From positions 1-32,792 of the forward strand of contig DAOUHO010000016.1 of assembly GCA_034428595.1 (NCBI GenBank): a DNA stretch of 32,792 nucleotides, read 5' to 3'. The position numbers were made by a program, and so were the translations under genes. The number at the start of each line of letters is the position of its first letter. The stretch's first letter is position 1. Below are positions 1 through 8,385 of the stretch, one piece after another. The notes below the pieces were generated by a model. The model made no database searches, had not been told where the DNA came from, and saw only the letters and a list, made by a program, of their open reading frames with translations. Source of the DNA: JAJECS01 sp034428595. GTDB lineage: Bacteria; Chloroflexota; UBA11872.

Positions 1-350
1 CTCTCCACCACCCGCACCGCTCGAATCCCCAACGGATGCGAGTAGACCGCGCCTTCGTCCACCGGGTGCTGGCAGGCCAGACGCCAGCCGCCGGCGAGCT
101 GCGCGATCGCCAAGCGGCGCTTGTCGTGCGGCGTGGGCTCGGGGACCTCGGCATCGCGCACCAGCACCCGGCAGGTGCCGCAGGTGCCCTTCCCGGCGCA
201 CACCGTTTCCACGGGAATGTCATTGGAGTGGGCGGCGTCGAGGATCGTCGTGCCGACCTCGGCTTCGATCGCGCGGTCTTCGGGCAAAAAGCGGCACGAA
301 ACGGTGCTGGGGGCGCTGATTGGGTGGACCTCCGGGGTCGATGTGCGCAT
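1..350 (-). CDS. 2Fe-2S ferredoxin domain, N-terminal part of a RACo/DUF4445-like protein (partial)
   Basis: The reverse strand is open from an ATG at 350 to the window edge (116 codons). Residues about 12-105 form a plant-type 2Fe-2S domain: an EVGTTILDAA helix start, then VCAGKGTCGTC (C-x5-C-x2-C), and a fourth cysteine in WRLACQ. Ligand spacing and the WRLACQ tail match the ferredoxin domain at the N-terminus of ATP-dependent reductive activators of corrinoid proteins (RACo, DUF4445 ASKHA family). The ASKHA part would lie beyond position 1, so this is inference. It could instead be a stand-alone ferredoxin or an oxidoreductase subunit. No clear ribosome binding site is seen before the ATG. 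It is divergent from nuoB. A corrinoid protein lies at 26230-27099, which fits the activator reading but is 26 kb away. Confidence 0.72.
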   Translation of the reverse strand, partial: MRTSTPEVHPISAPSTVSCRFLPEDRAIEAEVGTTILDAAHSNDIPVETVCAGKGTCGTCRVLVRDAEVPEPTPHDKRRLAIAQLAGGWRLACQHPVDEGAVYSHPLGIRAVRVVE

Positions 351-390
351 TGTGCGTGAATGCGCCCGTGAAGACGACGGCGCAACCGCT

Positions 391-396
391 TACAAT
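391..396 (+). promoter_or_regulatory. candidate -10 box for nuoB
   Basis: TACAAT lies 48 bases before the nuoB ATG in the divergent intergenic region. No good -35 is seen at 16-18 bp spacing (best is GTGAAG at 368-373). The box overlaps an 8-base palindrome, ACAATTGT (392-399), so a divergent promoter for the 2Fe-2S gene could share the site. The same hexamer precedes valS at 17378. Confidence 0.4.
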
Positions 397-443
397 TGTC
401 GAGGTTTGCAGGGACGACGCAAGCGGACGGAGGTCCGAGCACC

Positions 444-1094
<651 letters not shown>

Positions 1095-1133
1095 GTTTCG
1101 ACCACGCACGCGCGGCCTTCAGGCCACCCCTCG

Positions 1134-1823
1134 ATGACGACTCCAGACGGCCGCATCCGCCTGGAGCTTCACGCCCACACCCACGCGTCGCCCGACTGCG
1201 GGCTGAGTCCCGCCCGCCTGATCGAATTGCTGCAAGCCCGCGGCATCGAGGCGCTGGCGGTGACGGATCACAACACCATGGCCGGCGCCTTCGAGATGGC
1301 GCGCGTCTCGCCCCTGCCCACCATCCTCGCGGAGGAGATCAAGAGCACCGCCGGCGACATCATCGGCCTCTTCTTGCAGGAAGAAATCCCGCGCGACATG
1401 TCGCCCCGTGACACCGTGGCCGCCATCAAGGACCAGGGCGGCCTGGTGCTCGTGCCGCACCCGTTCGACAGCCTGCGCCGCTCGGCGCTGCGGGAGGCCA
1501 CCGACGGCATTCGCGAGCACATCGACATCCTGGAGGTATTCAACGGACGCACCCTGCGCGAGCGTGACAACCGCACGGCGCAGGACTTTGCACGAGATCA
1601 CGGTCTGGTGGCGTCGGTCGGCTCGGACTCGCATCTGGCCCGCGAAGTGGGCGTGAGCTGGCAATCGATCAAGCCGTGGAACGATCCGGTCGAGTTCCTG
1701 GACAACCTGAGGGACGCCGAGCTGCACATGGAGTTGGCTCCGGCCTGGGTGCACGCCGGCAGCTCGCTGCACTCCTACGTCACGAAGTTCCGGAAGCGGC
1801 TGAATACCTGGTTCGCCGGCTGA
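1134..1823 (+). CDS. PHP-domain metal-dependent phosphoesterase
   Basis: 229 aa, within the usual size of stand-alone PHP proteins. The metal-binding motifs are all visible in order: HAHTH near residue 13, TDHNT near 44, a glutamate in LAEEIKS, HPFD near 109 and SDSH near 164. PHP proteins hydrolyse phosphoesters at a multinuclear metal centre; relatives include histidinol phosphatase and nucleotide or oligonucleotide phosphatases. The substrate cannot be told from sequence. It is cytoplasmic, with no signal peptide. It lies 39 bp after nuoB and 10 bp before a membrane protein, so the three are probably co-transcribed. A histidinol-phosphatase role is possible given hisG at 5228, but the genes are not adjacent and sequence does not decide. 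Confidence 0.88.
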   Translation: MTTPDGRIRLELHAHTHASPDCGLSPARLIELLQARGIEALAVTDHNTMAGAFEMARVSPLPTILAEEIKSTAGDIIGLFLQEEIPRDMSPRDTVAAIKDQGGLVLVPHPFDSLRRSALREATDGIREHIDILEVFNGRTLRERDNRTAQDFARDHGLVASVGSDSHLAREVGVSWQSIKPWNDPVEFLDNLRDAELHMELAPAWVHAGSSLHSYVTKFRKRLNTWFAG

Positions 1824-1833
1824 CGCGACGTCC

Positions 1834-3183
1834 ATGACGGCGGAAGCCGCGTCCGACCGCTGGACGACGTTCACGCGGCGCGGGCTGACGCTCTGGCTCC
1901 CGGCCTCGGTCAACCTGGGCATCGCCAGCCTGCTGGCTCCGGCCATGAACGCGCTGCTGGCGCGGGCCGACAATCCCGAGGCGTCGATCGCGGGCTTCTC
2001 CGTGGCGCTGGGCGTGATCACCATCGTGGCGCTGCCCCAGTTCCGCATTCAGCAGCTGACGCTGGTGTTTCTGCACGACCATCAGGCGCTGCGCAGCCTG
2101 CGCCGGTTCGTGGTTATCACGGCCGCGGCCGTCGGCGCCGTCAGCTGCGTCGCGGCGCTCACGCCGTTGGCCGAGCTGATCCTCGAAGGCATCTTTGCCG
2201 CCACGGGCGATTTTCTCACGCAAGCGCGGGCGGCGTTGGTGGCGCTGTGCCCGCTGCCGATATTCATGGTGGCGCGCACGCACCTGCACGGCGCGGCGCT
2301 GCGGCTCGGTCAGGCGCGGTTGGTGTGGCTGGGCACCGGGCTCGGGGCCGGCGGCGCCGTTGCCATCTCCGCCGGGCTCATCGCGGCCGGCATGCAGGGG
2401 GCGGCCGCGGCCGGCGTGGGCACGACCGTGGCCGCCGGCCTGGAAACCGTCATGCTGATGGCGGCCACGCGCAGCCTGCTGCGGCACGGGCTGCCCGTGC
2501 ATTCGCCGCGCGGCCTCGACTCCAGCCTGGGCGCCGTGGCGCGCTTCTTCACGCCGCTGATCTTCGCCTCGCTGCTTCCCGCCGCGACCACGCCGATCGT
2601 CAACGCGGCCCTGGCCCGCACGCCCGAGCCCGAGACCTCGCTGGCGGCCTTCGCCATCGCCATCGGGCTCTTTCAATTCTTGACGATCCTGCTCTGGGGC
2701 GCCCAGCCTTCGATTCTCGCGTTGCTGGCGCGCGGCGACGGCATGCGCCGAATCATGCGCTTGACCAACGGCGTCGCCGGCGTGGTCTTGGTCGCGTCAC
2801 TGGCGGCGGCGTTCCTATCGCCGCTGAGCCAGCTGGTGATCGAGGACATCAGCGGCGCCCGTGACCGGCTGGCCGAGCTGTCGCTGCTCGGGCTGCGCGT
2901 GCTGGCGCCGCTGCCGCTGATCCTGGTGCAGGAGCAGGTCTTCGCCTCGGCCCTGATGCAGGTCCGGCGCACCCGCCCGATTCTCTACGTCAACCTCTGG
3001 CGGCTCGCCGCGCTGCTCGTATTCGTGGTGCTGGCGCTCCGGTTGGAGGGGCTGCCAGGAGTTGCCGTGGGCGCCGGAGCCTGGGCGGCCAGCCTGATCG
3101 TGGAAGCCGTGGCGACGTATGCCTATGGCCGCGGCGCCTATCGCCAGCTCACGACCGCGGGGTCGTTGACATTCGGCCGCTAG
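1834..3183 (+). CDS. MATE/MOP-superfamily-like multispanning membrane protein
   Basis: 449 aa with about twelve hydrophobic segments and short polar loops, the size and layout of MOP-superfamily flippases and exporters (MATE, MurJ, Wzx, ANK-like). The two halves look internally related: each contains a stretch of the form ALLARxxxPExSxAxFxxAxG (about residues 40-58 and 263-281), as expected for the duplicated six-helix unit. The substrate is unknown. There is no signal peptide; the protein would sit in the cytoplasmic membrane. The ATG lies 10 bp after the PHP gene stop, suggesting co-translation. The assignment rests on topology and the half-repeat, not on a unique motif, so a polysaccharide or lipid flippase or a drug exporter are equally possible. 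Confidence 0.65.
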   Translation: MTAEAASDRWTTFTRRGLTLWLPASVNLGIASLLAPAMNALLARADNPEASIAGFSVALGVITIVALPQFRIQQLTLVFLHDHQALRSLRRFVVITAAAVGAVSCVAALTPLAELILEGIFAATGDFLTQARAALVALCPLPIFMVARTHLHGAALRLGQARLVWLGTGLGAGGAVAISAGLIAAGMQGAAAAGVGTTVAAGLETVMLMAATRSLLRHGLPVHSPRGLDSSLGAVARFFTPLIFASLLPAATTPIVNAALARTPEPETSLAAFAIAIGLFQFLTILLWGAQPSILALLARGDGMRRIMRLTNGVAGVVLVASLAAAFLSPLSQLVIEDISGARDRLAELSLLGLRVLAPLPLILVQEQVFASALMQVRRTRPILYVNLWRLAALLVFVVLALRLEGLPGVAVGAGAWAASLIVEAVATYAYGRGAYRQLTTAGSLTFGR

Positions 3184-3206
3184 CGCATAGGATTCTACTG
3201 AGCACG

Positions 3207-3311
3207 ACGACGTTGAGATTGCGATGGTCCTTGATGGGCGCGCATAGCCGATTCCGCCACGGCAGCACGCTGCCGACTCCGGGAGGAGTGTGCCCCGAAC
3301 GCTGACGTCGT
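3207..3311 (+). promoter_or_regulatory. candidate structured 5' leader of the ABC-2 transporter operon
   Basis: The 231-bp gap between two genes holds ordered complementarity. ACGACGT (3207-3213) can pair with ACGTCGT (3305-3311), closing a domain that contains two tandem hairpins with no bases between them: CGGCAGC-AC-GCTGCCG (3260-3275) and ACTCC-GGGA-GGAGT (3276-3289). The segment 3214-3259 has no obvious stem. A strong terminator follows at 3329-3374. A closed multi-helix domain followed by a terminator ahead of a transporter is riboswitch-like architecture. I could not match it to any riboswitch consensus I know. It could also be the 3' UTR of the preceding gene or a small RNA. Confidence 0.4.
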
Positions 3312-3328
3312 AAGCCAACGCACGAACG

Positions 3329-3374
3329 ACCGCGGACGCCGGGCACAAGCCCACCAAATGCTCCGCGGTTTTTT
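3329..3374 (+). terminator. intrinsic terminator or attenuator upstream of the ABC transporter
   Basis: ACCGCGGA (3329-3336) pairs perfectly with TCCGCGGT (3362-3369), followed at once by a run of six T ending at 3374. The 25-base loop contains a small GGGC-ACAA-GCCC hairpin (3341-3352). It lies 146 bp after the MOP-like gene stop and 40 bp before the ABC ATPase start, so it either ends the nuoB-PHP-MOP transcript or attenuates the ABC operon. On the reverse strand it has no T-run. Confidence 0.7.
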
Positions 3375-3414
3375 GTTGTCCCGAACCGCCGCACCCCCAC
3401 CGCAAGGATGAGAT

Positions 3415-4260
3415 ATGACCACCGCCGTTGACATTGTCGAATTGGAAAAAGCCTTCGACCCATCGGGTCTCATGGGTGAGTTGCGCCGCGTGGTTGGGCG
3501 GCCCACGAAGCGCGTGGCCGCGCTGCGCCAGGTCACCTTGTGTGTGGCGCGAGGTGAGATCTACGGCGTCGTCGGCTCGAACGGCTCCGGCAAGTCCACC
3601 CTCGCCCGCATCGTGGCCACGCTGCTGACACCCGACGGGGGCCACGCGCGCGTGTTCGGCCACGACGTGGAGCGTGCGTCCGCGGAGGTGCGGCGCTTGC
3701 TGAATCGCGTGTCGGTTGACGCGTCGTTCTTCAAGAAGCTGAGCCCGCTGGAGAACCTCGTCTTCTCGGCACGGCTCTATGACCTTCCGCCGCGCACCGC
3801 GGAGCCTCGCGTGCGGCAGATTCTGCAACGGCTGGGCATCAGCGGCGAACCGCTCACCAGACCGGTCGAGCAGATGTCGCGCGGCATGCAGCAGAAAGTG
3901 GCGGTGGCGCGTGCCTTCCTGACGTCGCCGGTGCTGCTGGTTCTCGACGAGCCGACCACCGGACTGGACCCGGCGTCGAAACGCGACGTGCAGGCGTTCA
4001 TCCAGGAGGTGCGCGACAGCCACGACGCCACGGTGCTGCTCATGTCGCACGACATGGACGAAATCTCCCGGCTGTGCGATCGCATGGCCGTGCTGGACGA
4101 CGGGCGGATCGTGGCCGAAGGGACGCCCGCGTCGCTGCCCGCGCCCGGCGAATCATTGGAAGACGCCTTCATTCGCCTGACGGGCCATGCCCTGGGCGAC
4201 ACGACCAACGGACGCAACGAGCAGGCCGAACCTGCCGGCGTTGGAGAGGAGCGACCATGA
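3415..4260 (+). CDS. ABC-2 type transporter, ATP-binding protein
   Basis: 281 aa. Walker A is GSNGSGKST (54-62), the signature MSRGMQQKVAVA (154-165), Walker B VLLVLDEP (173-180), D-loop GLDP, and the switch histidine is in SHD (211-213). The Q-loop position reads SVDASFFKKLS with no glutamine, a substitution I recall in some ABC-2 exporter ATPases. The first 35 residues carry a longer lead-in between beta strands (ending RRVVGRPTKRVAAL), as in polysaccharide or drug exporters. AAGGA sits 8 bases before the ATG. Its stop overlaps the permease start (ATGA, 4257-4260), so the two subunits are translationally coupled. Substrate unknown. Expression may be controlled by the leader at 3207-3374. 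Confidence 0.92.
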   Translation: MTTAVDIVELEKAFDPSGLMGELRRVVGRPTKRVAALRQVTLCVARGEIYGVVGSNGSGKSTLARIVATLLTPDGGHARVFGHDVERASAEVRRLLNRVSVDASFFKKLSPLENLVFSARLYDLPPRTAEPRVRQILQRLGISGEPLTRPVEQMSRGMQQKVAVARAFLTSPVLLVLDEPTTGLDPASKRDVQAFIQEVRDSHDATVLLMSHDMDEISRLCDRMAVLDDGRIVAEGTPASLPAPGESLEDAFIRLTGHALGDTTNGRNEQAEPAGVGEERP

Positions 4261-5081
4261 TTGCCGCGCGGCGCGAATGGCGGGCGTCCTACGCCTTCGT
4301 CGAGCTGAACTACCGCGCCATCAAGCGCTATTGGGGCTGGGAACTCGTCTGGCTGGTGTTCGCCATCGTCAATGCGTTGACGGTGGCCTATATCGCGCCC
4401 GGCGGGCGGGAGGTCACGGGCGAGGCCTTTGCCACCGACCGGCTGGTGCTGTTTCTGGTCATTGGCACCGTCGTGTGGGCCTACTTGCAGCAGGTGTTCG
4501 ACTCTGTCGGCTTCATGATCGCCTGGCAGCGCTGGGAGGGGACGATCGAAAGCACCTTCATGGCGCCCGCCCGACGCCTCGCGATGGTGGCCGGCACCAG
4601 CGCCTTTGCCATCGTCTACGCCTTTGTCCGCGCCCTCGTGGTGCTGGGCGCGGTGTCGCTGTTCTTCGACCTGGACCTCCTGCAGGCCAACTGGCTCACG
4701 GCGCTGGTCACGATCTGTGTGGGAAGCGTTGGGTTCCTTGGGCTCGCGGTCATGGTGGCCGCCTTGCCGCTGCTATTTCTGGAGCGCGGCGAGCAGATGG
4801 TGATGATCTCGCTGGCCATGCTGCTGCTCGTGTCGGGCGTGTTCTACCCGATCGAGGTGCTGCCGGGCTGGCTTCAGGTGGTGGGGCGTCTGTCGCCGGC
4901 CACCTACGTGCTCGAAGGCATGCGGGCGGCCGTGCTGGACGGCGCGTCAATCGGCGACGTGGCCGAGCTATTCCCGCCGTTGCTCGCCATCGCCGCCGTC
5001 GCGCTGCCGCTCGGCGTCCTGGTGTTCCGCACCGCCGAGCGATATGCGTTGCGCAGCGGGCGCTTGAAGCGACACGGATGA
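4257..5081 (+). CDS. ABC-2 type transporter, permease protein
   Basis: 274 aa with about six hydrophobic segments, beginning with a segment near residues 30-48 after a short cytoplasmic N-terminus. The first-loop motif WEGTIESTFMAP (about 92-103) and the later SGVFYPIEVLPGW...SPATYVLEGMR block (about 194-222) are typical of ABC-2 (DrrB/CcmB-like) permeases. The ATG at 4257 overlaps the ATPase stop and is preceded by GAGAGGAG about 6 bases upstream. The longer in-frame reading to 4074 is a shadow of the ATPase gene. With the ATPase it forms a two-gene exporter; there is no accessory adaptor or regulator beside it. Confidence 0.9.
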   Translation: MIAARREWRASYAFVELNYRAIKRYWGWELVWLVFAIVNALTVAYIAPGGREVTGEAFATDRLVLFLVIGTVVWAYLQQVFDSVGFMIAWQRWEGTIESTFMAPARRLAMVAGTSAFAIVYAFVRALVVLGAVSLFFDLDLLQANWLTALVTICVGSVGFLGLAVMVAALPLLFLERGEQMVMISLAMLLLVSGVFYPIEVLPGWLQVVGRLSPATYVLEGMRAAVLDGASIGDVAELFPPLLAIAAVALPLGVLVFRTAERYALRSGRLKRHG

Positions 5082-5227
5082 TGCGTCAGCGATCAACCAC
5101 GAGAGGCGTGGGCCGCGCGAGTGTTGCGGCTGCCGTCAAATCAGAATCGCCAAGCGCAGCGACGAATGCGCAACAATCAGCCGGCGCGCCCAAGCGGCGC
5201 GCGTTCATGTGGGAGCGCACATCAGGT

Positions 5228-6100
5228 ATGGATCCGGTACAGCTCGGGATTCCCAAGGGAAGTTTGCAGGACGCGACCATTGAGTTGCTCCGCCACGCAG
5301 GCTGGAGCGTTTCGGTGTCGTCGCGCAACTACGTACCGGGCATCGACGACGACCATGTGCGCTGCAAGCTGGTCCGGGCTCAGGAAATCTCACGCTACGT
5401 CGAGGACGGCAGCCTCGACGCGGGCATCACCGGTCTCGACTGGACCCTCGAGAATGCCTCCGACGTGCGCGTCGTCGCGGACCTGGTCTATTCGAAGGCC
5501 AGCTTCCAGCCGACCCGCTGGGTGCTGGCGGTGCCCAACGACTCGCCGGCGCAGTGCGCGGAAGACCTGCAGGGCGGCAAGATCGCCACGGAGCTGGTGA
5601 ATTTCTCCACGAAGTACTTCAGCGATCGGGGGATCGACGTCTCCGTGGAGTTCTCCTGGGGCGCCACGGAGCTCAAGGCGGCCGAGGGCCTGGCCGACGC
5701 CATCGTCGAGGTCACCGAAACCGAGACCACGATTCGGGCGCACGGGCTGCGCGTCATTGAGACGCTCACCACCTCGAATCCGCAGCTGATCGCCAACCAC
5801 GCCGCCTACGCCGATCCGAACAAGCGGCGCAAGATCGATCAGATCGCGCTGTTGCTCAAGGGCGCGCTGGAAGCCGAGTCACGGGTGGGTCTCAAGATGA
5901 ACGTGCCGCGAGCGCGAGTGGAGGACATCGTCGAGGTGCTGCCGAGCATCACCGCGCCGACGGTCGCCAATCTCTTCGGCACCGACTGGCTATCCATCGA
6001 GATCGTCGTGTCGGAGCACGAGGTGCGGGAGCTGATCCCGGAGCTTCGCGCCAAGGGCGCCGAAGGCATCATCGAGTACCCGCTCAACAAGATCGTCTGA
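5228..6100 (+). CDS. hisG: ATP phosphoribosyltransferase (long form)
   Basis: 290 aa. HisG catalyses the first step of histidine synthesis, condensing ATP with PRPP. The length fits the long, hexameric form with a C-terminal ACT-like regulatory domain (about residues 215-290, ending EGIIEYPLNKIV), which senses histidine and needs no HisZ. Landmarks are LGIPKGSL at the N-terminus, DAGITGLDW (64-72) and the PRPP-loop region IVEVTETETTIRAHG. The start at ATG 5228 matches the usual HisG N-terminus; an in-frame ATG at 5207 would add seven residues. The upstream 146 bp carry no clear gene or promoter. No other his gene is near. Its stop (6098-6100) abuts the stop of the convergent metallo-beta-lactamase gene with no base between. 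Confidence 0.95.
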   Translation: MDPVQLGIPKGSLQDATIELLRHAGWSVSVSSRNYVPGIDDDHVRCKLVRAQEISRYVEDGSLDAGITGLDWTLENASDVRVVADLVYSKASFQPTRWVLAVPNDSPAQCAEDLQGGKIATELVNFSTKYFSDRGIDVSVEFSWGATELKAAEGLADAIVEVTETETTIRAHGLRVIETLTTSNPQLIANHAAYADPNKRRKIDQIALLLKGALEAESRVGLKMNVPRARVEDIVEVLPSITAPTVANLFGTDWLSIEIVVSEHEVRELIPELRAKGAEGIIEYPLNKIV

Positions 6101-6784
6101 TCAGCGGCGCTCGAGACGTCGAGCCAACCCCGTCAGGGCCTCCGGGTCGGTGCATGGGCTGTAGTGCCCGGGAAGCACCACGCGCGCGCCGCTCGCCGCC
6201 AGGCGGCGGGCGGACGCGCGCTGCTCGGCGAGGCTGGTCGCCAGCCAGGGCACGTTTTGGTGCAAGCGCCCCCGGCTGTGCAGCAGGGCGTCGCCCGCCA
6301 CAAGCACATCGCCGCGCTGGAGCGACATGCTGCCCGGCGTGTGGCCCGGCGTGTGCAGCACTTGCCAGTCGTCGATCATGTCGCCTTCTTGTAGGGGCGT
6401 GACGTCGACGGGCGGTCGCCAACGCATGATCCAGGGAATGAGCGGCCAGTAGAGCGCCGAGCGAAGGCGGGGACACGTCTCGGGCGCCGCCAAATACGGC
6501 ACGTCGGCCTCGTGAATCATGACCGGCGCTCCGGTCTGCCGATGCAGCTCCACCGCGCTGCCGCTGTGGTCCATATCGAAGTGCGTCAGCACGATGCGGT
6601 CGATGCCGGACGGCTCGATGCCAATCTCGCGCACGGCGCGCAGGATCGCGCCGGCCCGACCGGGCATCCCGGTGTCGACCAGCAGCGTGGCGGCTCCTGT
6701 GAGCAGATAGCACCAGGAGCTGAGGAAGCGGTCCACGGCGAAGCAGCCGGGCGCTACTTCCCATGGCAGCCGGCGCTTCCTCAT
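6101..6784 (-). CDS. metallo-beta-lactamase-fold hydrolase
   Basis: 227 aa from ATG 6784. Metal-site motifs are in order: H68-F-D-M-D-H73, H148 in HTPGHTPGS, D165 in VAGDALL, and a final histidine in LPGHYSP. The first motif is H-x-D-x-D-H rather than the classical H-x-H-x-D-H, a variant common in this superfamily. Likely a thiol-ester, lactone or similar hydrolase in the cytoplasm; substrate unknown. A TTG at 6811 would add nine residues, but the ATG lacks nothing expected of the fold and is preferred. It follows the flavin reductase gene on the same strand by 33 bp, so the two are probably co-transcribed. It converges on hisG with zero spacing. Confidence 0.85.
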   Translation of the reverse strand: MRKRRLPWEVAPGCFAVDRFLSSWCYLLTGAATLLVDTGMPGRAGAILRAVREIGIEPSGIDRIVLTHFDMDHSGSAVELHRQTGAPVMIHEADVPYLAAPETCPRLRSALYWPLIPWIMRWRPPVDVTPLQEGDMIDDWQVLHTPGHTPGSMSLQRGDVLVAGDALLHSRGRLHQNVPWLATSLAEQRASARRLAASGARVVLPGHYSPCTDPEALTGLARRLERR

Positions 6785-6817
6785 GCCCCGCCAGTCAGGC
6801 CAGGCGACCAACCGAGA

Positions 6818-7297
6818 CTACCCTCCGTAGCTCATCCCCGTGGCGGAAAGAATCTGCGGCTCCCCGCCGCGCTCGGACCCGCCGACCACCTCGCCGAAGT
6901 AGACCACGTGATCGCCGGGCTGGCTGCTGCCGACCACGCGGCACTCAAACCAGGCCACGGCCTCATCCAAGACCGGGGCGCCGGTGTCGTAGGACGTCAC
7001 CGGCTCACCCTCGAGTCGCCCTTCGCCGCTGGTGGACTTGGCCGTGAACTTGAGCGAGAGGTCCTTGGACCCATCCGGCAAGACTGAAATCGAAAAGACG
7101 CCCGTCGCGTCGATGTTCTGCCGGGTGTGCGCTTCGTCCTGAATCGCCACCGCGACGACGCGCGGATCGAAGGACACCTGGGTCAGCCAGTTCGCCGTCA
7201 TGCCGTTCGGCTCGCCGTCCGCCGACTTCGAGCCGACCACCACCAGGCCGTAGACAAGGGCATTGAGCGCGTCGGAAACCGGGTCGCTGTCTGACAT
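6818..7297 (-). CDS. flavin reductase-like, FMN-binding split-barrel protein
   Basis: 159 aa. The family signature (NGMTANWLTQVSFDPRVVAVAI, about residues 31-52) matches the flavin reductase-like domain, which binds FMN in a split barrel and supplies reduced flavin to monooxygenases or acts as a small oxidoreductase. The later block AVAWFECRVV...GDHVVYFGEV is also typical. The start at ATG 7297 is preceded by GGGAT 5-9 bases upstream; an in-frame ATG at 7309 is possible. No partner monooxygenase is adjacent; the neighbours are a metallo-beta-lactamase hydrolase downstream and a divergent aldolase. Confidence 0.85.
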   Translation of the reverse strand: MSDSDPVSDALNALVYGLVVVGSKSADGEPNGMTANWLTQVSFDPRVVAVAIQDEAHTRQNIDATGVFSISVLPDGSKDLSLKFTAKSTSGEGRLEGEPVTSYDTGAPVLDEAVAWFECRVVGSSQPGDHVVYFGEVVGGSERGGEPQILSATGMSYGG

Positions 7298-7337
7298 GAG
7301 AGATCCCATCTGGGTGCAAGGGCCTTGGCTCCATCCG

Positions 7338-7368
7338 ATTATCCGCACCCCGCCGCGCCCACGGCAAC
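7338..7368 (-). promoter_or_regulatory. candidate promoter of the flavin reductase operon
   Basis: Reading the reverse strand, TTGCCG (7363-7368) and GATAAT (7338-7343) are separated by 19 bp, giving 4/6 and 5/6 matches to a vegetative promoter. It would start transcription about 35 bases before the 7297 ATG. The spacing is slightly long. Confidence 0.35.
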
Positions 7369-7460
7369 GCCGCGGGAAGTCACACAGCGAAGCATGGCGA
7401 TGAACGGCCCCGGCTACGCTACGATGCCTCGCCGCCTCCATCAGTCGTCCGGGAGCCCAC

Positions 7461-8363
7461 GTGTCACGCGTCAATCGTTGCATCGAGCTGTTGGAGCAGG
7501 GACAGCCGGTCTACTACGACCGGGTGGACCCGCTCGACCTCAGCTATGACCTGGGCCGTGAGCTGAGCGGCACCTGGGCCGACTACTTGCGGATCGAGTT
7601 CGAGCACCAGGGTCTAGACGCGGTCGCGCTCTCGCGCTTCATGCGCGGCATGGTCGATGCCGGCCCGACGCGCAGCGGACACCGCACGCCGACGGTGATG
7701 TGCACCCTGCCCGCCACCGGCATGAGCGCCGACGAGGTCCGGCTCAACGCCTGGCAAATCCGCCACATCCTGTCAGCCGGCGTGCACGGACTCTATCTGG
7801 CCCACGTGCGCGATCCCGAGGCCGTACGGGCGTTCGTCGAGGCCTGCCGCTTTCCACATCAGACCGTTGGGATCGGCGACGACCTGGGCATCGGCACCCG
7901 CGGCCACGGCGCCGAGGGGTACCCAGCCGACATCTGGGGACTGGACGTTTCCGACTACGTGCGCGTGGCCGATCCCTGGCCGCTCAATCCAGCGGGTGAG
8001 CTGGCCCTCGGCATCAAGGTGGAAGACCGATTCGGCCTGCCGCACGCCGATGCCTGCATGGCCGTGCCGGGAGTGGCCTTCGGCGAATGGGGCCCCGGCG
8101 ACATGGGTCTGTTCCTCGGCCATCCGGAGTGGAAAAACGCCCCCTATAGCCCGGAAATGGACGCCGCCTGGCGGGAGGTGAAGGCCGCCTGCGACCGTGC
8201 GGGAATCCTCTTCCTCTGCGCTTGGGACGACCCGGCGCTCACGCCCGAGCAGCGCGCCGATCTGCTGATCAATGAAATCGGCGCCAAGCTCATCGCCGCG
8301 GGCGACGGGCCCATCCTGGCGGCCGCCGGCCGGGCGCTCACCGGGCGCACCATGCCGGTGTAG
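7461..8363 (+). CDS. HpcH/HpaI-family aldolase or citrate lyase-like protein
   Basis: 300 aa. The TIM-barrel family of class II 2-keto-3-deoxy-sugar and 4-hydroxy-2-oxovalerate-type aldolases is indicated by the AGVHGLYLAHVRDPEAVRAFVEACRFP strand-helix unit (split over residues 107-133), the metal-site glutamate in IKVED, and VAFGEWGPGDMGLFLG, which corresponds to the usual GPxDLxxxxG. Reaction in the family: reversible aldol cleavage to pyruvate plus an aldehyde. The substrate is unknown. The GTG start at 7461 has GGGAG six bases upstream. It diverges from the flavin reductase gene and converges on a lactonase gene; the mix suggests breakdown of a sugar acid or aromatic, but no operon links them. 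Confidence 0.82.
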   Translation: MSRVNRCIELLEQGQPVYYDRVDPLDLSYDLGRELSGTWADYLRIEFEHQGLDAVALSRFMRGMVDAGPTRSGHRTPTVMCTLPATGMSADEVRLNAWQIRHILSAGVHGLYLAHVRDPEAVRAFVEACRFPHQTVGIGDDLGIGTRGHGAEGYPADIWGLDVSDYVRVADPWPLNPAGELALGIKVEDRFGLPHADACMAVPGVAFGEWGPGDMGLFLGHPEWKNAPYSPEMDAAWREVKAACDRAGILFLCAWDDPALTPEQRADLLINEIGAKLIAAGDGPILAAAGRALTGRTMPV

Positions 8364-8385
8364 CCGCGCGAACCGCGCGGCGCCG

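Noticed and set aside
4187..5227. In-frame upstream extension making hisG a 637-residue protein.
   Set aside because: The extra part overlaps the ABC-2 permease gene in another frame and has shadow composition; HisG begins normally at 5228.
7413..7423. Recurring TACGCT/TACGAT upstream of starts (7413 and 7418, 27957, and on the reverse strand 27187-27192) as a common -10 box.
   Set aside because: No -35 partner at proper spacing for any of them, and the hexamer also occurs inside genes; too weak to call.
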